Below are positions 1 to 8,777 of a DNA stretch of 64,000 nt, piece by piece. The position numbers and the translations under genes were made by a program. Under the pieces are notes generated by a model, which saw only the letters and a program-made list of their open reading frames with translations, was not told where the DNA came from and did no database searches. The stretch comes from Pseudolysobacter antarcticus (lineage in GTDB: Bacteria; Pseudomonadota; Gammaproteobacteria; Xanthomonadales; Rhodanobacteraceae): positions 4,278,001 through 4,342,000 of the forward strand of contig NZ_CP035704.1 in the NCBI RefSeq assembly GCF_004168365.1, in the 5' to 3' direction. How positions within the stretch are numbered: position 1 is the first letter of the stretch; each line of letters starts with the position of its first letter.

Positions 1-1
1 G

Positions 2-526
2 CAAACCGCGACGCAGGAAATCTTCAAGGCGGTCACGGCAAAATACAGCGCACCCGACCTGATCGCGCAGCGCGCCAAAGTATCGAGTGACATCAATACC
101 GCGCTGCGTGAAAAACTCACGTTGTACGGCGCGTCGGTGATCAACATCGACATGCGCTCGTTCGCGTTTTCGCCGTCTTACATGAACGCGATCAACGAGA
201 AGGTTACACAGGAACAATTGCGCCTCGGCGCCGAGAACAAACTCAAGACCGTCGAAGCCGAACAGAAGCAGAAAGTTGCCATCGCCGAAGCCGAAGCCAA
301 CGCGCTGCGTGCGCAAGCCGACGGCGAAGCCTATGCCACGCTCAAAGCCGCAACCGCGCAAGCCGATGCGCTGAAGGTGCAAAACGCCGCGCTGTCGCAG
401 AGCAAGGAAGTGCTTGAGCTACGCCGCATCGAAGTCGAGCAGACCAAGGCATCGAAATGGAACGGCGCGTTGCCGACGTCGATTTATGCCGGTGCGCCGA
501 TTCCATTTTTGCATATCGAGAAGTGA
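2..526 (+). CDS. SPFH/prohibitin-family protein, 3' part only
   Basis: The reading frame is open from the left edge to a TGA, so about 174 residues of the C-terminal half are present and the start lies outside the window. The first residues (SAPDLIAQRAKVSSDI) and the following LYGASVINIDMRSFAFSP strand fit the end of a band-7/SPFH domain. After this comes a long Ala/Glu/Lys-rich helix (roughly residues 65-150 of the visible part), the coiled coil through which prohibitin-type proteins form membrane rings. The tail ends in a short hydrophobic stretch (IYAGAPIPFLHIEK), a common ending in this family. Members act in the inner membrane as scaffolds and often modulate proteases such as FtsH; which role applies here cannot be told. 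An internal TTG at 122 is not the real start, because homology continues upstream of it. Confidence 0.85.
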   Translation, partial: QTATQEIFKAVTAKYSAPDLIAQRAKVSSDINTALREKLTLYGASVINIDMRSFAFSPSYMNAINEKVTQEQLRLGAENKLKTVEAEQKQKVAIAEAEANALRAQADGEAYATLKAATAQADALKVQNAALSQSKEVLELRRIEVEQTKASKWNGALPTSIYAGAPIPFLHIEK

Positions 527-555
527 ATGAAGGAAACCAGCCAGCGTACATCACT

Positions 556-1539
556 CTAAATGCCTTCGAGAAATGTTGATCTCAACAACACATTATCGCG
601 ATGGTAGGAAAGAAAGTGCTGTTGCCGCTGTGAAAATTCGCCGACGTTTAGCCGCCGCGTAGAACTTATTCCCATACGCGTTAACGACTCCGGATCAGCT
701 ACAGGAGAGACGAGTACATCGCCGTTGTCATCAAAACCTATGAAACCCCGATCAAAAAGGTGGTCCGCGTTGGGTGTAAGCAACAATCCATTTTCGCCAT
801 CGAGCCGCTCTTCATTGCTTGCATCGCGCCAAGGTTTGCAATGACTGGCGCGCAGATGTTCGGCTCGATTTACCCCGGTGATACGGCATGCACGTTCTCG
901 CTGCATGACACGCTCTTTAAATAGACCTTGGCCGCGTCGCGCTATGACTACGGCCTCCCGATCAGTCATCGTTAGGTTTTCATCGACACGCACCATTTCT
1001 AACTCATGCTCTTCCCACTGGATCAGACCAATAGCTGGCTGTATTTCGGCTCCGTCCTGAATTTGTCGTCCCTGCACCAAGTCACGCGCTTCCCTTCCGA
1101 TCAGATCAATTAGTGCGCCAGCTAGCAATTCGGAAATGCCGGTCAAATAGACACTTTGCAGTCCATGACCATTTTCGCGCAATGGCGCATATCGAGTCGG
1201 AAGCAATCTAGATAGCCTAGCCATGTGATCCGATGGTCTGGTCTGGCTAATCAACTCCGCAAAGCGTACATCTACTCGCCAACCGATTCGATCCCAACGA
1301 ATTCCTGCTGCACCAAACTCCGCAGGCTTCGGAGCCTCGTACGCGTGAGAGGCAATGATTCCAATAGCCTTGATGAAAGTGTCAGCGAACGAGAAAACAA
1401 TATCGCCGGGAGCTACTTCGCGCATGAAGTCGTAGAACGGATTACGACTGCCGTTGCTCTTCAGCTTAGGAGACCAAAGGTAACCGCCCGGCACTTCGTG
1501 CCGGTAGGTCTGCTTTTGATTAACCCACCAATAGCGCAT
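556..1539 (-). CDS. EVE-like domain plus HNH endonuclease
   Basis: A 327-residue protein. Residues 1-100 (starting MRYWWVNQKQTYRHEV, then PGDIVFSFADTFIKAIGI) look like an EVE/PUA-type fold, which in other proteins reads modified bases. The C-terminal third is an HNH nuclease of the HNH_2 kind: C218 with ITG, the HLRASHCKPW segment at 228-237 and NGLLLTPNADHLFDRGFIGF at 250-269, carrying the catalytic and metal-binding His and Asn residues. A base reader joined to a nuclease is the usual design of modification-dependent (type IV) restriction enzymes; that function is inference. There is no methyltransferase or other restriction gene beside it. The gene is visibly more AT-rich than its neighbours, which suggests horizontal transfer. 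ATG start at 1539; the domain assignment is firmer for HNH than for EVE. Confidence 0.75.
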   Translation of the reverse strand: MRYWWVNQKQTYRHEVPGGYLWSPKLKSNGSRNPFYDFMREVAPGDIVFSFADTFIKAIGIIASHAYEAPKPAEFGAAGIRWDRIGWRVDVRFAELISQTRPSDHMARLSRLLPTRYAPLRENGHGLQSVYLTGISELLAGALIDLIGREARDLVQGRQIQDGAEIQPAIGLIQWEEHELEMVRVDENLTMTDREAVVIARRGQGLFKERVMQRERACRITGVNRAEHLRASHCKPWRDASNEERLDGENGLLLTPNADHLFDRGFIGFDDNGDVLVSPVADPESLTRMGISSTRRLNVGEFSQRQQHFLSYHRDNVLLRSTFLEGI

Positions 1540-1662
1540 ATGTCACGAGTCTATCCGAAACATCTACGCGGCATGAACGTTGTGCCAAAGCTGAAAACTT
1601 GAGCCTCGGAGCGTAGGCATTTGGCAGGGTCAATGGCCAATCAAAAGCTTTAAATATCGATA

Positions 1663-3033
1663 TCAATAAGCAAACTCGCTGAACACCGGATCGACGCTGC
1701 CTTTCCATTGCTTGTGGAACAGTTCGAGCTTGCGCTCTGCCGGGGTTTGATTTGCTTCGGCGAATTCGATCAGCGGTTCGATGAAACTGCTTTCGTCGGC
1801 GCCTTTGCTGTTCTTGCGCGCGCGGCGTTGCAGGCCGGCGTGCGCGATCTTGAGCGTCTGGATGGCGAGGTCGCGCAGGGTACCATTGCGGAACGGTGTT
1901 TTGAGTGCGTTTCGGGCGACGCCGTCACGCAACTGGTTGCGTTCGACCATCGAGAAATCCTTGACGAGATCCCACGCCGCATCGAGTGCGGCATCGTCGT
2001 ACAGCAGGCCGACCCAGAATGCGGGCAACGCACACAGACGATTCCACGGGCCACCGTCGGCGCCACGCATTTCCAGATAACGTTTCAGACGCACTTCGGG
2101 GAACGACGTGGTCATGTGGTCGGCCCAGTCTTTCAGCGTCGGTTTTTCACCGGGCAACGCCGGCAGTTTGCCGTCCATGAAATGGCGGAACGATTGTCCG
2201 CTGGCATCGATATATTTGCCGTCGCGATAGACGAAATACATCGGCACGTCGAGCAGATAATCGACGTAACGCTCGAAGCCAAAACCGTCCTGGAACACGA
2301 AGTCGAGCATGCCGGTGCGATCGGGATCGGTATCGGTCCAGATATGCGAGCGGTAGCTGAGAAATCCGTTCGGCTTGCCTTCGGTGAATGGCGAATCGGC
2401 GAACAATGCCGTGGCGATCGGTTGCAACGCGAGCGAGACACGGAATTTCTTGACCATGTCCGCCTCGCTGGCGAAATCAAGATTGACCTGCACGGTACAT
2501 GTGCGCGTCATCATGTCGAGGCCGAGATTGCCGCGTTTGGGCATGTACGAGCGCATGATCGCGTAGCGGCCTTTCGGCATCCACGGCATTTCTTCGCGTT
2601 TCCATTTCGGCTGGAAACCCATGCCGAGAAAACCGAGTCCGATTTCTTCCGCAACGGTTTTGACTTCACGCAGATGCGTGCCGACTTCGGCGCAGGTGTC
2701 GTGAATGGTTTCGACCTGGCCGCCGGAAAGTTCGAGCTGGCCGGCGGGTTCAAGCGTGATCGAACCATCGCCACGCGTAAGCGCGATGAGGTTGTCGCCT
2801 TCAAACACGGGCTGCCAACCGAAACGCGTCAGACCTTGCAACATCGCGCGGATGCCCTGCTCGCCTTCGTAGGTCGGCGGACGCAAATCATCGAGACGGA
2901 AACCGAATTTTTCATGCTCGGTGCCGATGCGCCAATCGGCCGGCACGCGCGTGCCGCCACCAAGGTACTCGACCAGTTCGGCACGGTTGTGAATCGGGAT
3001 ACTTTTTTCTGCACTGGGACCGGACACACCCAC
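1663..3033 (-). CDS. gshA: Glutamate-cysteine ligase (plant-like GCS2 type)
   Basis: A 456-residue cytosolic enzyme catalysing the first, ATP-dependent step of glutathione synthesis: joining glutamate to cysteine. The conserved start of this family is clear ([12 protein letters not shown] near residue 35), followed by the [19 protein letters not shown] block near 88-106 and MGFQPKW / [15 protein letters not shown] near 137-175, which line the substrate and ATP sites. The end ([20 protein letters not shown]) is typical for the proteobacterial plant-like enzyme rather than the E. coli type. Start is GTG at 3033 behind an AGGTGAGG-like ribosome site; GTG at 3027 is a possible alternative. It is transcribed away from oppA. 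No gshB is present in the window. Confidence 0.93.
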   Translation of the reverse strand: MGVSGPSAEKSIPIHNRAELVEYLGGGTRVPADWRIGTEHEKFGFRLDDLRPPTYEGEQGIRAMLQGLTRFGWQPVFEGDNLIALTRGDGSITLEPAGQLELSGGQVETIHDTCAEVGTHLREVKTVAEEIGLGFLGMGFQPKWKREEMPWMPKGRYAIMRSYMPKRGNLGLDMMTRTCTVQVNLDFASEADMVKKFRVSLALQPIATALFADSPFTEGKPNGFLSYRSHIWTDTDPDRTGMLDFVFQDGFGFERYVDYLLDVPMYFVYRDGKYIDASGQSFRHFMDGKLPALPGEKPTLKDWADHMTTSFPEVRLKRYLEMRGADGGPWNRLCALPAFWVGLLYDDAALDAAWDLVKDFSMVERNQLRDGVARNALKTPFRNGTLRDLAIQTLKIAHAGLQRRARKNSKGADESSFIEPLIEFAEANQTPAERKLELFHKQWKGSVDPVFSEFAY

Positions 3034-3148
3034 CTCACCTGAATTAAGCCTAGCCCCTCACATGGGGCCGCGCTGACGAAACGAAAGGAGCGGCACGGAA
3101 GTTTCTTCACGGCTTGCGCGCCAGCGCGTTTGGCCGAACACTTCATGC

Positions 3149-4801
3149 GTGCACTCGATCACTATAACAACTCGTTCGCGGCGATGGCTGCATGCCTTGT
3201 CGGCATTGGCGTGGCTGTCCGTCGTCGCGGTGTCGAACGCGCTTGCCGCAGATATGAGCGAGCGCACGCTCACGCGCGGCAACGGCCCCGAACCCGCGAC
3301 GCTCGACGCCCATCGCTGCCAGGAAGTCGCTTGCGGCAACATCCTGCGCGATCTGTACGAAGGTCTGGTGACCGAGACGGCCGATGGCACGTTGATCCCC
3401 GGCGTGGCAAAAAGCTGGAGTCATTCCCTGGATGAGCGCGTGTGGCAATTCGAGTTGCGCGACGACGCACGCTGGTCGAACGGCGAGCCACTGACCGCGC
3501 AGGATTTTGTGGCGAGCCTGCAACGCGCGTTGACGCCACAAACCGCCGCGCCGCTGGCGCAATTGCTCAGTCCGATTGCGCACGGCGCCGAGATCATGCG
3601 CGGCATTGCCGAGCCGGCGACACTCGGCGTGATTGCGCTCGATGCCCATCGGCTCGAAATCCGACTTGATCGACCGGCGCCGCTGCTCGATCTGCTCGCT
3701 CTGCCGATCGCGTTCCCCGTGTATATGCCTGCGGTGGCGCGTTACGGCGCGCAACATGCGCGACCGGGAAATCTGGTCGGCAATGGCGCTTACATCTTGA
3801 GCGCATGGACGCCGCAAGCATCGCTGAGCCTGCAAAAAAATCCGCATTTCCGCGACGCCGATTCGGTCCATTTTTCGCGCATCAACTACATCGTCACTGA
3901 AGACGCGGTGAGCGAGCTCAAACGATTTCGCGCGGGTGATATCGACCTGACCGAAACGCTGCCGCCGCAATCGTTGTCGGCGTTGCGCGCGGAGTTTGGC
4001 GATACCTTGCACATCGACCCGTATCTCGGCAGTTTTTATTTCGGCTTCAACCTCACGCGTGCGCCGTTGCAGAACAATCTCGCACTGCGCGAAGCGCTGG
4101 CACTGAGCATCGATCGCGATATTCTCACGCGGTACATTACCTGCCTCGGTGAGCAGCCGGCGTATGGTCTGGTGCCGCCGAGCCTGCGCGATTACCAGGC
4201 GCAATCGATGACCAGCAGCACGCTTACCGCGGCACAACGCGAAAGCCTCGCGCAACAACGTTTTGCCGAGGCCGGTTATTCCAAGGCACAGCCGCTGAGT
4301 ATCGAGATCCGTTACAACACCTCGACCCTGCACCGCAAACTCGCGCTGGCGGTGGCGGCGATGTGGCGCAAGTTGCCGGGGTTGCATGTAACGCTGCGCA
4401 ATCAGGAGTGGAAAGTGTTTGTGCAGGAACGCCGCCAGCGTGCGATCACGCAGGTTTTTCGCGCCGGCTGGATCGCTGATTACAACGATGCGCTGAGTTT
4501 TCTCGACGGCTTCGTTAGCGACAACGCGCTCAACAACAGTGGTTATCACGACGCCGAATTCGATGCATTCCTGAGTGCGGCGCGACAGCTGCCGATCGGT
4601 CCACAACGCAGCGCACTGCTGCAGCAGGCCGAGGCAAAATTGCTGCGCGATCAGGCGCTGCTGCCGATTTATTTCTACACGTCGAAACATCTGCTTCGAT
4701 CCGGCATCACAGGGTTTGCGGCGAATCCGCTCGACCATCATGCGTCCCGCTGGCTGAGTGAAGATGCGTCGACGCAAACGCGCAGCGCGGCAACGCCATG
4801 A
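3149..4801 (+). CDS. oppA: Oligopeptide ABC transporter substrate-binding protein
   Basis: A 550-residue periplasmic solute-binding protein of family 5 (OppA/DppA). GTG start at 3149. An N-terminal signal peptide with a twin Arg stretch and hydrophobic core ends near SNALAAD (residue 34). The family signature follows: GNGPEPATLDAHR, then LYEGLVTETADGTLIPGVAKSW near residue 70-95, a WSNGEPLTAQDFVASLQRAL block, and the FNLTRAPLQNNLALREALALSIDR block near 300. It ends in LRSGITGF and a polar tail. There is no lipobox, so it is probably soluble. Its stop overlaps the start of the permease gene (ATGA), so the two are translationally coupled. The usual oppC, oppD and oppF genes do not follow. Confidence 0.92.
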   Translation: MHSITITTRSRRWLHALSALAWLSVVAVSNALAADMSERTLTRGNGPEPATLDAHRCQEVACGNILRDLYEGLVTETADGTLIPGVAKSWSHSLDERVWQFELRDDARWSNGEPLTAQDFVASLQRALTPQTAAPLAQLLSPIAHGAEIMRGIAEPATLGVIALDAHRLEIRLDRPAPLLDLLALPIAFPVYMPAVARYGAQHARPGNLVGNGAYILSAWTPQASLSLQKNPHFRDADSVHFSRINYIVTEDAVSELKRFRAGDIDLTETLPPQSLSALRAEFGDTLHIDPYLGSFYFGFNLTRAPLQNNLALREALALSIDRDILTRYITCLGEQPAYGLVPPSLRDYQAQSMTSSTLTAAQRESLAQQRFAEAGYSKAQPLSIEIRYNTSTLHRKLALAVAAMWRKLPGLHVTLRNQEWKVFVQERRQRAITQVFRAGWIADYNDALSFLDGFVSDNALNNSGYHDAEFDAFLSAARQLPIGPQRSALLQQAEAKLLRDQALLPIYFYTSKHLLRSGITGFAANPLDHHASRWLSEDASTQTRSAATP

Positions 4802-5733
4802 TGCGCAAACTGCTGCTGCGCCTTTGTGGTGCAGCGCTGACGTTGTGGCTGCTTGTGACCCTATGTTTTGTGTTGCTGCACGCCGCACCGGGCGGGCCGT
4901 TCGATGCGGAAAAATCCGCACCACCCGAAGTTGTCGCGCATCTCGCCGCGCTGTACCACCTCGATCAACCGCTGTGGCGGCAATATCTGGATTACCTCGC
5001 GCAACTTTCGCATGGCGATCTGGGGCCGTCGTTTCAGTACCCGGACTTCAGCGTGAACGAACTGGTCGCGCAAGGTTTGCCGATATCGTGTCTGACCGGT
5101 GGCCTGGCATTGCTGCTCGCGCTGCTGGTCGGCGTGCCACTCGGCACGATCGCGGCGTTGCGGCATCAGCATATGAGCGATCGTTTGCTCATGGCGATAG
5201 CGAGCATCAGCCAGGCGTTACCGAAGTTCGTGATCGCGCCACTGCTGATTTTATTGTTCGCGGTGAAACTGCATTGGCTGCCCGCCGGCGGTTGGGCGAG
5301 TGGCGACGGCAGCAGCGGCAACTGGCGCTATGTGGTGTTGCCGGTGATCGCGCTGGCGCTGCCGAATCTTGCGTATTGCGCGCGGCTGATGCGCGCGAGT
5401 CTGATCGAGGTATTGCAATCCGATTATCTGCGCGCCGCGCGATCACGCGGTTTTGGCGAGGCACGATTATTGTTTGTGCACGCGTTCAAGCCCGCGCTAT
5501 TGCCGCTGATCGGCTGGCTCAGTCCGGCGCTGATCGCGGTCGTCACCGGCTCGGCCGTGGTCGAGCAGATCTTCGGCACTCCGGGCATTGGCCGTTATTT
5601 CGTGCAAGGCGCGTTGAACCGCGATTACACGCTCGTGCTCGGCGTCGTGCTGGTCGCGGGGGCGATGGTGATCGCGGTGAATGTGCTCGTCGATGGATTC
5701 CGTTTGTGGCTCGACCCGCGTCAGCGCGAGTGA
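4798..5733 (+). CDS. oppB: Oligopeptide ABC transporter permease, OppB type
   Basis: A 311-residue inner-membrane permease with six predicted transmembrane helices (about 7-29, 100-122, 132-157, 180-200, 235-258, 280-303). The EAA-like loop that contacts the ATPase is present near ARLMRASLIEVLQSDYLRAARSRGFGEARLLFVHAF (about 198-233). The FGTPGIGRYFVQGALNRDYTLV segment near the end is characteristic of OppB/DppB. It starts inside the oppA stop codon. The next gene, engB, converges on it only 16 bases away, so no second permease or ATPase is encoded here. The partners must lie elsewhere or the system is incomplete. Confidence 0.92.
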   Translation: MMRKLLLRLCGAALTLWLLVTLCFVLLHAAPGGPFDAEKSAPPEVVAHLAALYHLDQPLWRQYLDYLAQLSHGDLGPSFQYPDFSVNELVAQGLPISCLTGGLALLLALLVGVPLGTIAALRHQHMSDRLLMAIASISQALPKFVIAPLLILLFAVKLHWLPAGGWASGDGSSGNWRYVVLPVIALALPNLAYCARLMRASLIEVLQSDYLRAARSRGFGEARLLFVHAFKPALLPLIGWLSPALIAVVTGSAVVEQIFGTPGIGRYFVQGALNRDYTLVLGVVLVAGAMVIAVNVLVDGFRLWLDPRQRE

Positions 5734-5749
5734 GCTTGCAACGACGCGC

Positions 5750-6355
5750 CTAGAGTTCGATGCCGAGCCACAGACCCAGCTGCTTGCGCGCTTCTTCGAC
5801 ACCGGTTTTTTTGCTCGACGAAAACAATTGCGCGCTGGCGTGTTCGCTGATCGCGGTGATCTGTTTTTTTACCGTCGCGAGAGTTTTCTGGCCTTCGCTG
5901 AAGGTGAGTTTGTCGGCCTTGGTGATCAGGCAATGACACGGCAGGTCGATTGCTGCGCAAAACGTCAGCATCTGCTGATCGAATTCCTTGAGTGGATGGC
6001 GCGCGTCCATGATCAGCACGATGCCACGCAGCGAATCGCGAATGCGCAAGTATTTGTCGATCAGCAGGCGCCAGTGATCGCGCAGCTTTTGCGGCACTTC
6101 GGCATAACCATAGCCCGGCAAGTCGATCAGGCGGCGCGAAGAATCCATCGTGAACACCACCAGTTGCTGGGTGCGGCCCGGCGTCTTGCTGGTGCGCGCG
6201 AGGCCGACGTGGTCGCAGATTGCATTGATCGCACTCGACTTGCCCGCGTTGGAGCGCCCGGCAAACGCGATTTCGAGGCCGCTGTCGTCCGGCAGTTGTT
6301 CGAGTTGATGCGCGCTCAAGGCGTAAGCTGCTTGGGCGAAAGGATTACTTTTCAT
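5750..6355 (-). CDS. engB: Ribosome biogenesis GTP-binding protein EngB/YsxC
   Basis: A 201-residue GTPase of the TrmE-Era-EngA-EngB-Septin family, needed for assembly of the large ribosomal subunit. The G1 P-loop GRSNAGKSS is at 33-41, followed by the G2 threonine in SKTPGRTQ, G3 in DLPGYGYAEVP, and G4 TKADKL near 166. The length is normal. ATG start at 6355. It is transcribed divergently from the cytochrome c4 gene; in many gammaproteobacteria engB also lies beside a c4-type cytochrome and dsbA, so the setting is conserved. Confidence 0.95.
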   Translation of the reverse strand: MKSNPFAQAAYALSAHQLEQLPDDSGLEIAFAGRSNAGKSSAINAICDHVGLARTSKTPGRTQQLVVFTMDSSRRLIDLPGYGYAEVPQKLRDHWRLLIDKYLRIRDSLRGIVLIMDARHPLKEFDQQMLTFCAAIDLPCHCLITKADKLTFSEGQKTLATVKKQITAISEHASAQLFSSSKKTGVEEARKQLGLWLGIEL

Positions 6356-6506
6356 GAGGTACTCGGAGCGGGCAGCGTGGTCGGCAGTTTAACCGCTTGC
6401 GTGCGGCGCGCGGACAATCGCGGCCGTGATCGCACTGCTGTCGGCCAAGACAAACCGCTGCGCACCTGCCTATTCGCAGACAGATCTGCCGCAAAGCGCC
6501 ACCGGT

Positions 6507-6538
6507 TTGACCGCGTTGCGGCGGCGCTGGTATATAAT
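6507..6538 (+). promoter_or_regulatory. Candidate sigma-70 promoter of cytochrome c4 gene
   Basis: A -35-like TTGACC at 6507-6512 and a perfect TATAAT at 6533-6538 are separated by 20 bases; read with the overlapping TATATA at 6531 the spacing is 18. This is followed about 75 bases later by the c4 start codon. The long spacing lowers confidence. Confidence 0.45.
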
Positions 6539-6615
6539 TTCGCCGTTTTCCGCGGCATTCGCGGATGCGCCGTTGGCGCACGATCGGTTATCAATAATTT
6601 TCTGGAGTGAAGTGT

Positions 6616-7290
6616 ATGAGCTTTCGGCGAGTATTTGCGCTGGCGCTAGTGTTTGCAGTCGGTGCCGTTCAGGCCGAAGAAGCCGCCAAGACGGTGATCG
6701 TGGGCGATGCCAAGGCCGGCGAAACCAAGTCTGCTACGTGCGGCGCGTGTCACGGTCTGGACGGCAATTCCGCGTCGGCCCAATATCCGAAACTTGCCGG
6801 GCAGCACGAACAGTACATCGCGCGCCAGATCACGCTGATCAAGACGATGAAACGCGAAGCGCCGGTGATGATGGGTTTTGCCGCGACATTGTCCGATCAG
6901 GACATGCACGATCTCGGTGCGTATTTCGCGAGCAAGAGTTCGACCCCGGGTGTGGCCGACGACAAGATGAAAGTACGCGGTCAGGCACTTTATCGCGGCG
7001 GCGACAAGGACGCCGGTGCACCGGCCTGCATGGCTTGTCACGGCCCGGACGGTCGCGGCAATCCGGCGGCGGGTTATCCGCAGCTCGCCGGACAATATGC
7101 CGACTACATTTCTGCCAAGCTCAAGGATTGGCATGACGGCAAGAGCTGGGGCGACGACGAACACGCCAAGATCATGCCGGCGATTGCGATGCGCTTGTCG
7201 GCCGATGATATCGCGGCGCTTTCCTCTTACATCGAAGGCCTGCACAACGCTGGCTCGGCCAGTGCCGAGACCGGCAAGAGCGCTCGATAA
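6616..7290 (+). CDS. Diheme cytochrome c4-type protein
   Basis: A 224-residue periplasmic protein with a signal peptide (residues 1-20, ending AVQA) and two tandem cytochrome c domains. The heme sites are CGACH at 42-46 and CMACH at 138-142. Methionines that could be the sixth ligands lie in EAPVMMGFA (about 85) and KIMPAIAMRLS near the end. This two-domain layout is that of cytochrome c4, an electron donor to terminal oxidases; the aa3 oxidase encoded at 34-37 kb is a plausible partner (inference). The ATG at 6616 is chosen because GGAG lies eight bases ahead of it; an in-frame GTG at 6607 falls inside that ribosome site. The two dsbA genes follow on the same strand. Confidence 0.92.
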   Translation: MSFRRVFALALVFAVGAVQAEEAAKTVIVGDAKAGETKSATCGACHGLDGNSASAQYPKLAGQHEQYIARQITLIKTMKREAPVMMGFAATLSDQDMHDLGAYFASKSSTPGVADDKMKVRGQALYRGGDKDAGAPACMACHGPDGRGNPAAGYPQLAGQYADYISAKLKDWHDGKSWGDDEHAKIMPAIAMRLSADDIAALSSYIEGLHNAGSASAETGKSAR

Positions 7291-7377
7291 ACGCAGCCAC
7301 AACCGCCAACCATGCCGCGCGGAACCTAAACCGCACGCGGTGTGTCTGACACCGCTCACCGCACTCTGAGGTTCTCG

Positions 7378-8016
7378 ATGTACAAAATCATTTTCAGCCT
7401 GCTGGCCACTCTGGCCGTTGCCCATTCCGCCGTGGCAGTCGAAGCGGCGAAAGCGGGCAAGTGGGTAGAGGGCAAGGATTATTTCCTGGTCGAGCCGGCG
7501 CAAACCACCAACACCGGTGACAAGATCGAAGTGCTGGAAGTTTTCAGCTACGGCTGTCCGCATTGCGCCGACTATCAGCCCACCGCCGACAAAATGCAGA
7601 AGAGCCTGCCAGCGAATGCGCAATGGCTCTATATGCCAGCGGATTTCCAGCCCGGCTGGCCGATCTACGCGCGCGCTTATTACACGGCGCAGGCACTCGG
7701 TATTTTCGAGAAAAGTCATCAGGCCTTGCTGAACGCGATCTACGTCACCCACACTGTGCCGCAGAAACTCAACAGCATTGATGACCTCGGCAGCTTTTAT
7801 GCGGACTATGGCGTGAAGGCACAGGATTTTATCGACACCGCAAAATCCTTCGCCATCGATACCAAAGTCAAGCGCGCGAGCGCGATGCAGAAAGCCTACG
7901 GCGTCGAAAGTACGCCGTCTTTCATCGTCAACGGCAAGTATCGTGTGCGTGTAGGCGCGGACACCGCTGATATCGTGCAATATCTGGTAGCGCGCGAAAG
8001 CGGCGCGGCCAAATAA
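7378..8016 (+). CDS. dsbA: Thiol:disulfide interchange protein DsbA (copy 1)
   Basis: A 212-residue periplasmic oxidase that introduces disulfide bonds into exported proteins. A signal peptide spans about residues 1-20 (ending AVA). The active site CPHC is at 60-63, in the context VFSYGCPHCADYQP, and the cis-proline loop is ESTPSFIVNGKYRV near 180. The helical insertion of DsbA lies between. ATG at 7378 is preferred over an upstream non-ATG extension because it starts directly with the signal peptide. It lies 30 bases before a second dsbA on the same strand, so the two probably form an operon, possibly with the cytochrome c4 gene. Confidence 0.94.
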   Translation: MYKIIFSLLATLAVAHSAVAVEAAKAGKWVEGKDYFLVEPAQTTNTGDKIEVLEVFSYGCPHCADYQPTADKMQKSLPANAQWLYMPADFQPGWPIYARAYYTAQALGIFEKSHQALLNAIYVTHTVPQKLNSIDDLGSFYADYGVKAQDFIDTAKSFAIDTKVKRASAMQKAYGVESTPSFIVNGKYRVRVGADTADIVQYLVARESGAAK

Positions 8017-8045
8017 TTCTTAACGATCGATTACGGAGATACCCC

Positions 8046-8708
8046 ATGTTGCAGCGTTTCGCCTTCATCGTCGCCGGCTTGCTGCTGGTTACCGCCGGTC
8101 ATGCCGAGGAAAAAGCCGCGCCCGCCGCAACGCGCACGTGGGAAGCCGGCAAGGATTATGTCCTTATCAATCCGCCGATTCCCACCAGCACGGGCGACAA
8201 GATCGAAGTGCTCGAGGTGTTTAGCTACGCCTGCCCGCATTGCGCGCACTTCCAGCCGTATGTGGATCAGCTCAAGGCGAAGTTGCCGAGCAACGCGCAA
8301 TTCGTCAGCCTGCCAGCGGTTTTCAATCCGGCGTGGGAGCCTTACGCACGCGGTTTTTATACCGCACAATCGTTCGGTATTCTGGACAAGAGTCATCAAG
8401 CGCTGCTGGATGCGATCCATCGCGACCACAAGCCGTTGCGCACGATCCAAGACCTCGCGAATTTTTATGCCGACTACGGCGTGAAGTCGGAAAATTTCCT
8501 GTCCACGGCAGGTTCGTTTGTGATTGAAGGCAAACTCGCGCACGGCAACGACCTCGTGCGCAGCTACGGCGTCGAAGGCACGCCAACCCTGATCGTCAAT
8601 GGCAAATACCGCGTTTCGGTCAACGATCACGGTGTGCAGTTCCCGGAAATGATTGCGATCGCAGAATTTCTGGTCGCCCAGGAAAGCGCCGGCAAAAAAG
8701 CCAAATAA
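8046..8708 (+). CDS. dsbA: Thiol:disulfide interchange protein DsbA (copy 2)
   Basis: A 220-residue DsbA paralog of the gene just upstream. Signal peptide about 1-20; CPHC active site at 63-66 (VFSYACPHCAHFQP); cis-proline loop EGTPTLIVNGKYRV. The two copies share the TGDKIEVLEVFSY approach to the active site and a FYADYGVK segment, so they arose by tandem duplication. They differ in the residue before the first Cys (Gly in copy 1, Ala in copy 2) and at the cis-Pro neighbour (S-T-P-S versus G-T-P-T), positions that can tune redox potential and substrate choice. Start ATG 8046 with a GGAG ribosome site. Confidence 0.94.
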   Translation: MLQRFAFIVAGLLLVTAGHAEEKAAPAATRTWEAGKDYVLINPPIPTSTGDKIEVLEVFSYACPHCAHFQPYVDQLKAKLPSNAQFVSLPAVFNPAWEPYARGFYTAQSFGILDKSHQALLDAIHRDHKPLRTIQDLANFYADYGVKSENFLSTAGSFVIEGKLAHGNDLVRSYGVEGTPTLIVNGKYRVSVNDHGVQFPEMIAIAEFLVAQESAGKKAK

Positions 8709-8777
8709 TCGGCACACGCAACATCGACAGCGCTGCCGTCGCAGCCTGTTCACAACACAAACTGATAGTCTCGTGTC

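Noticed and set aside
3143-4924. Minus-strand open frame of 593 codons
   Set aside because: Antisense to oppA and oppB, both unmistakable; composition is that of a shadow frame.
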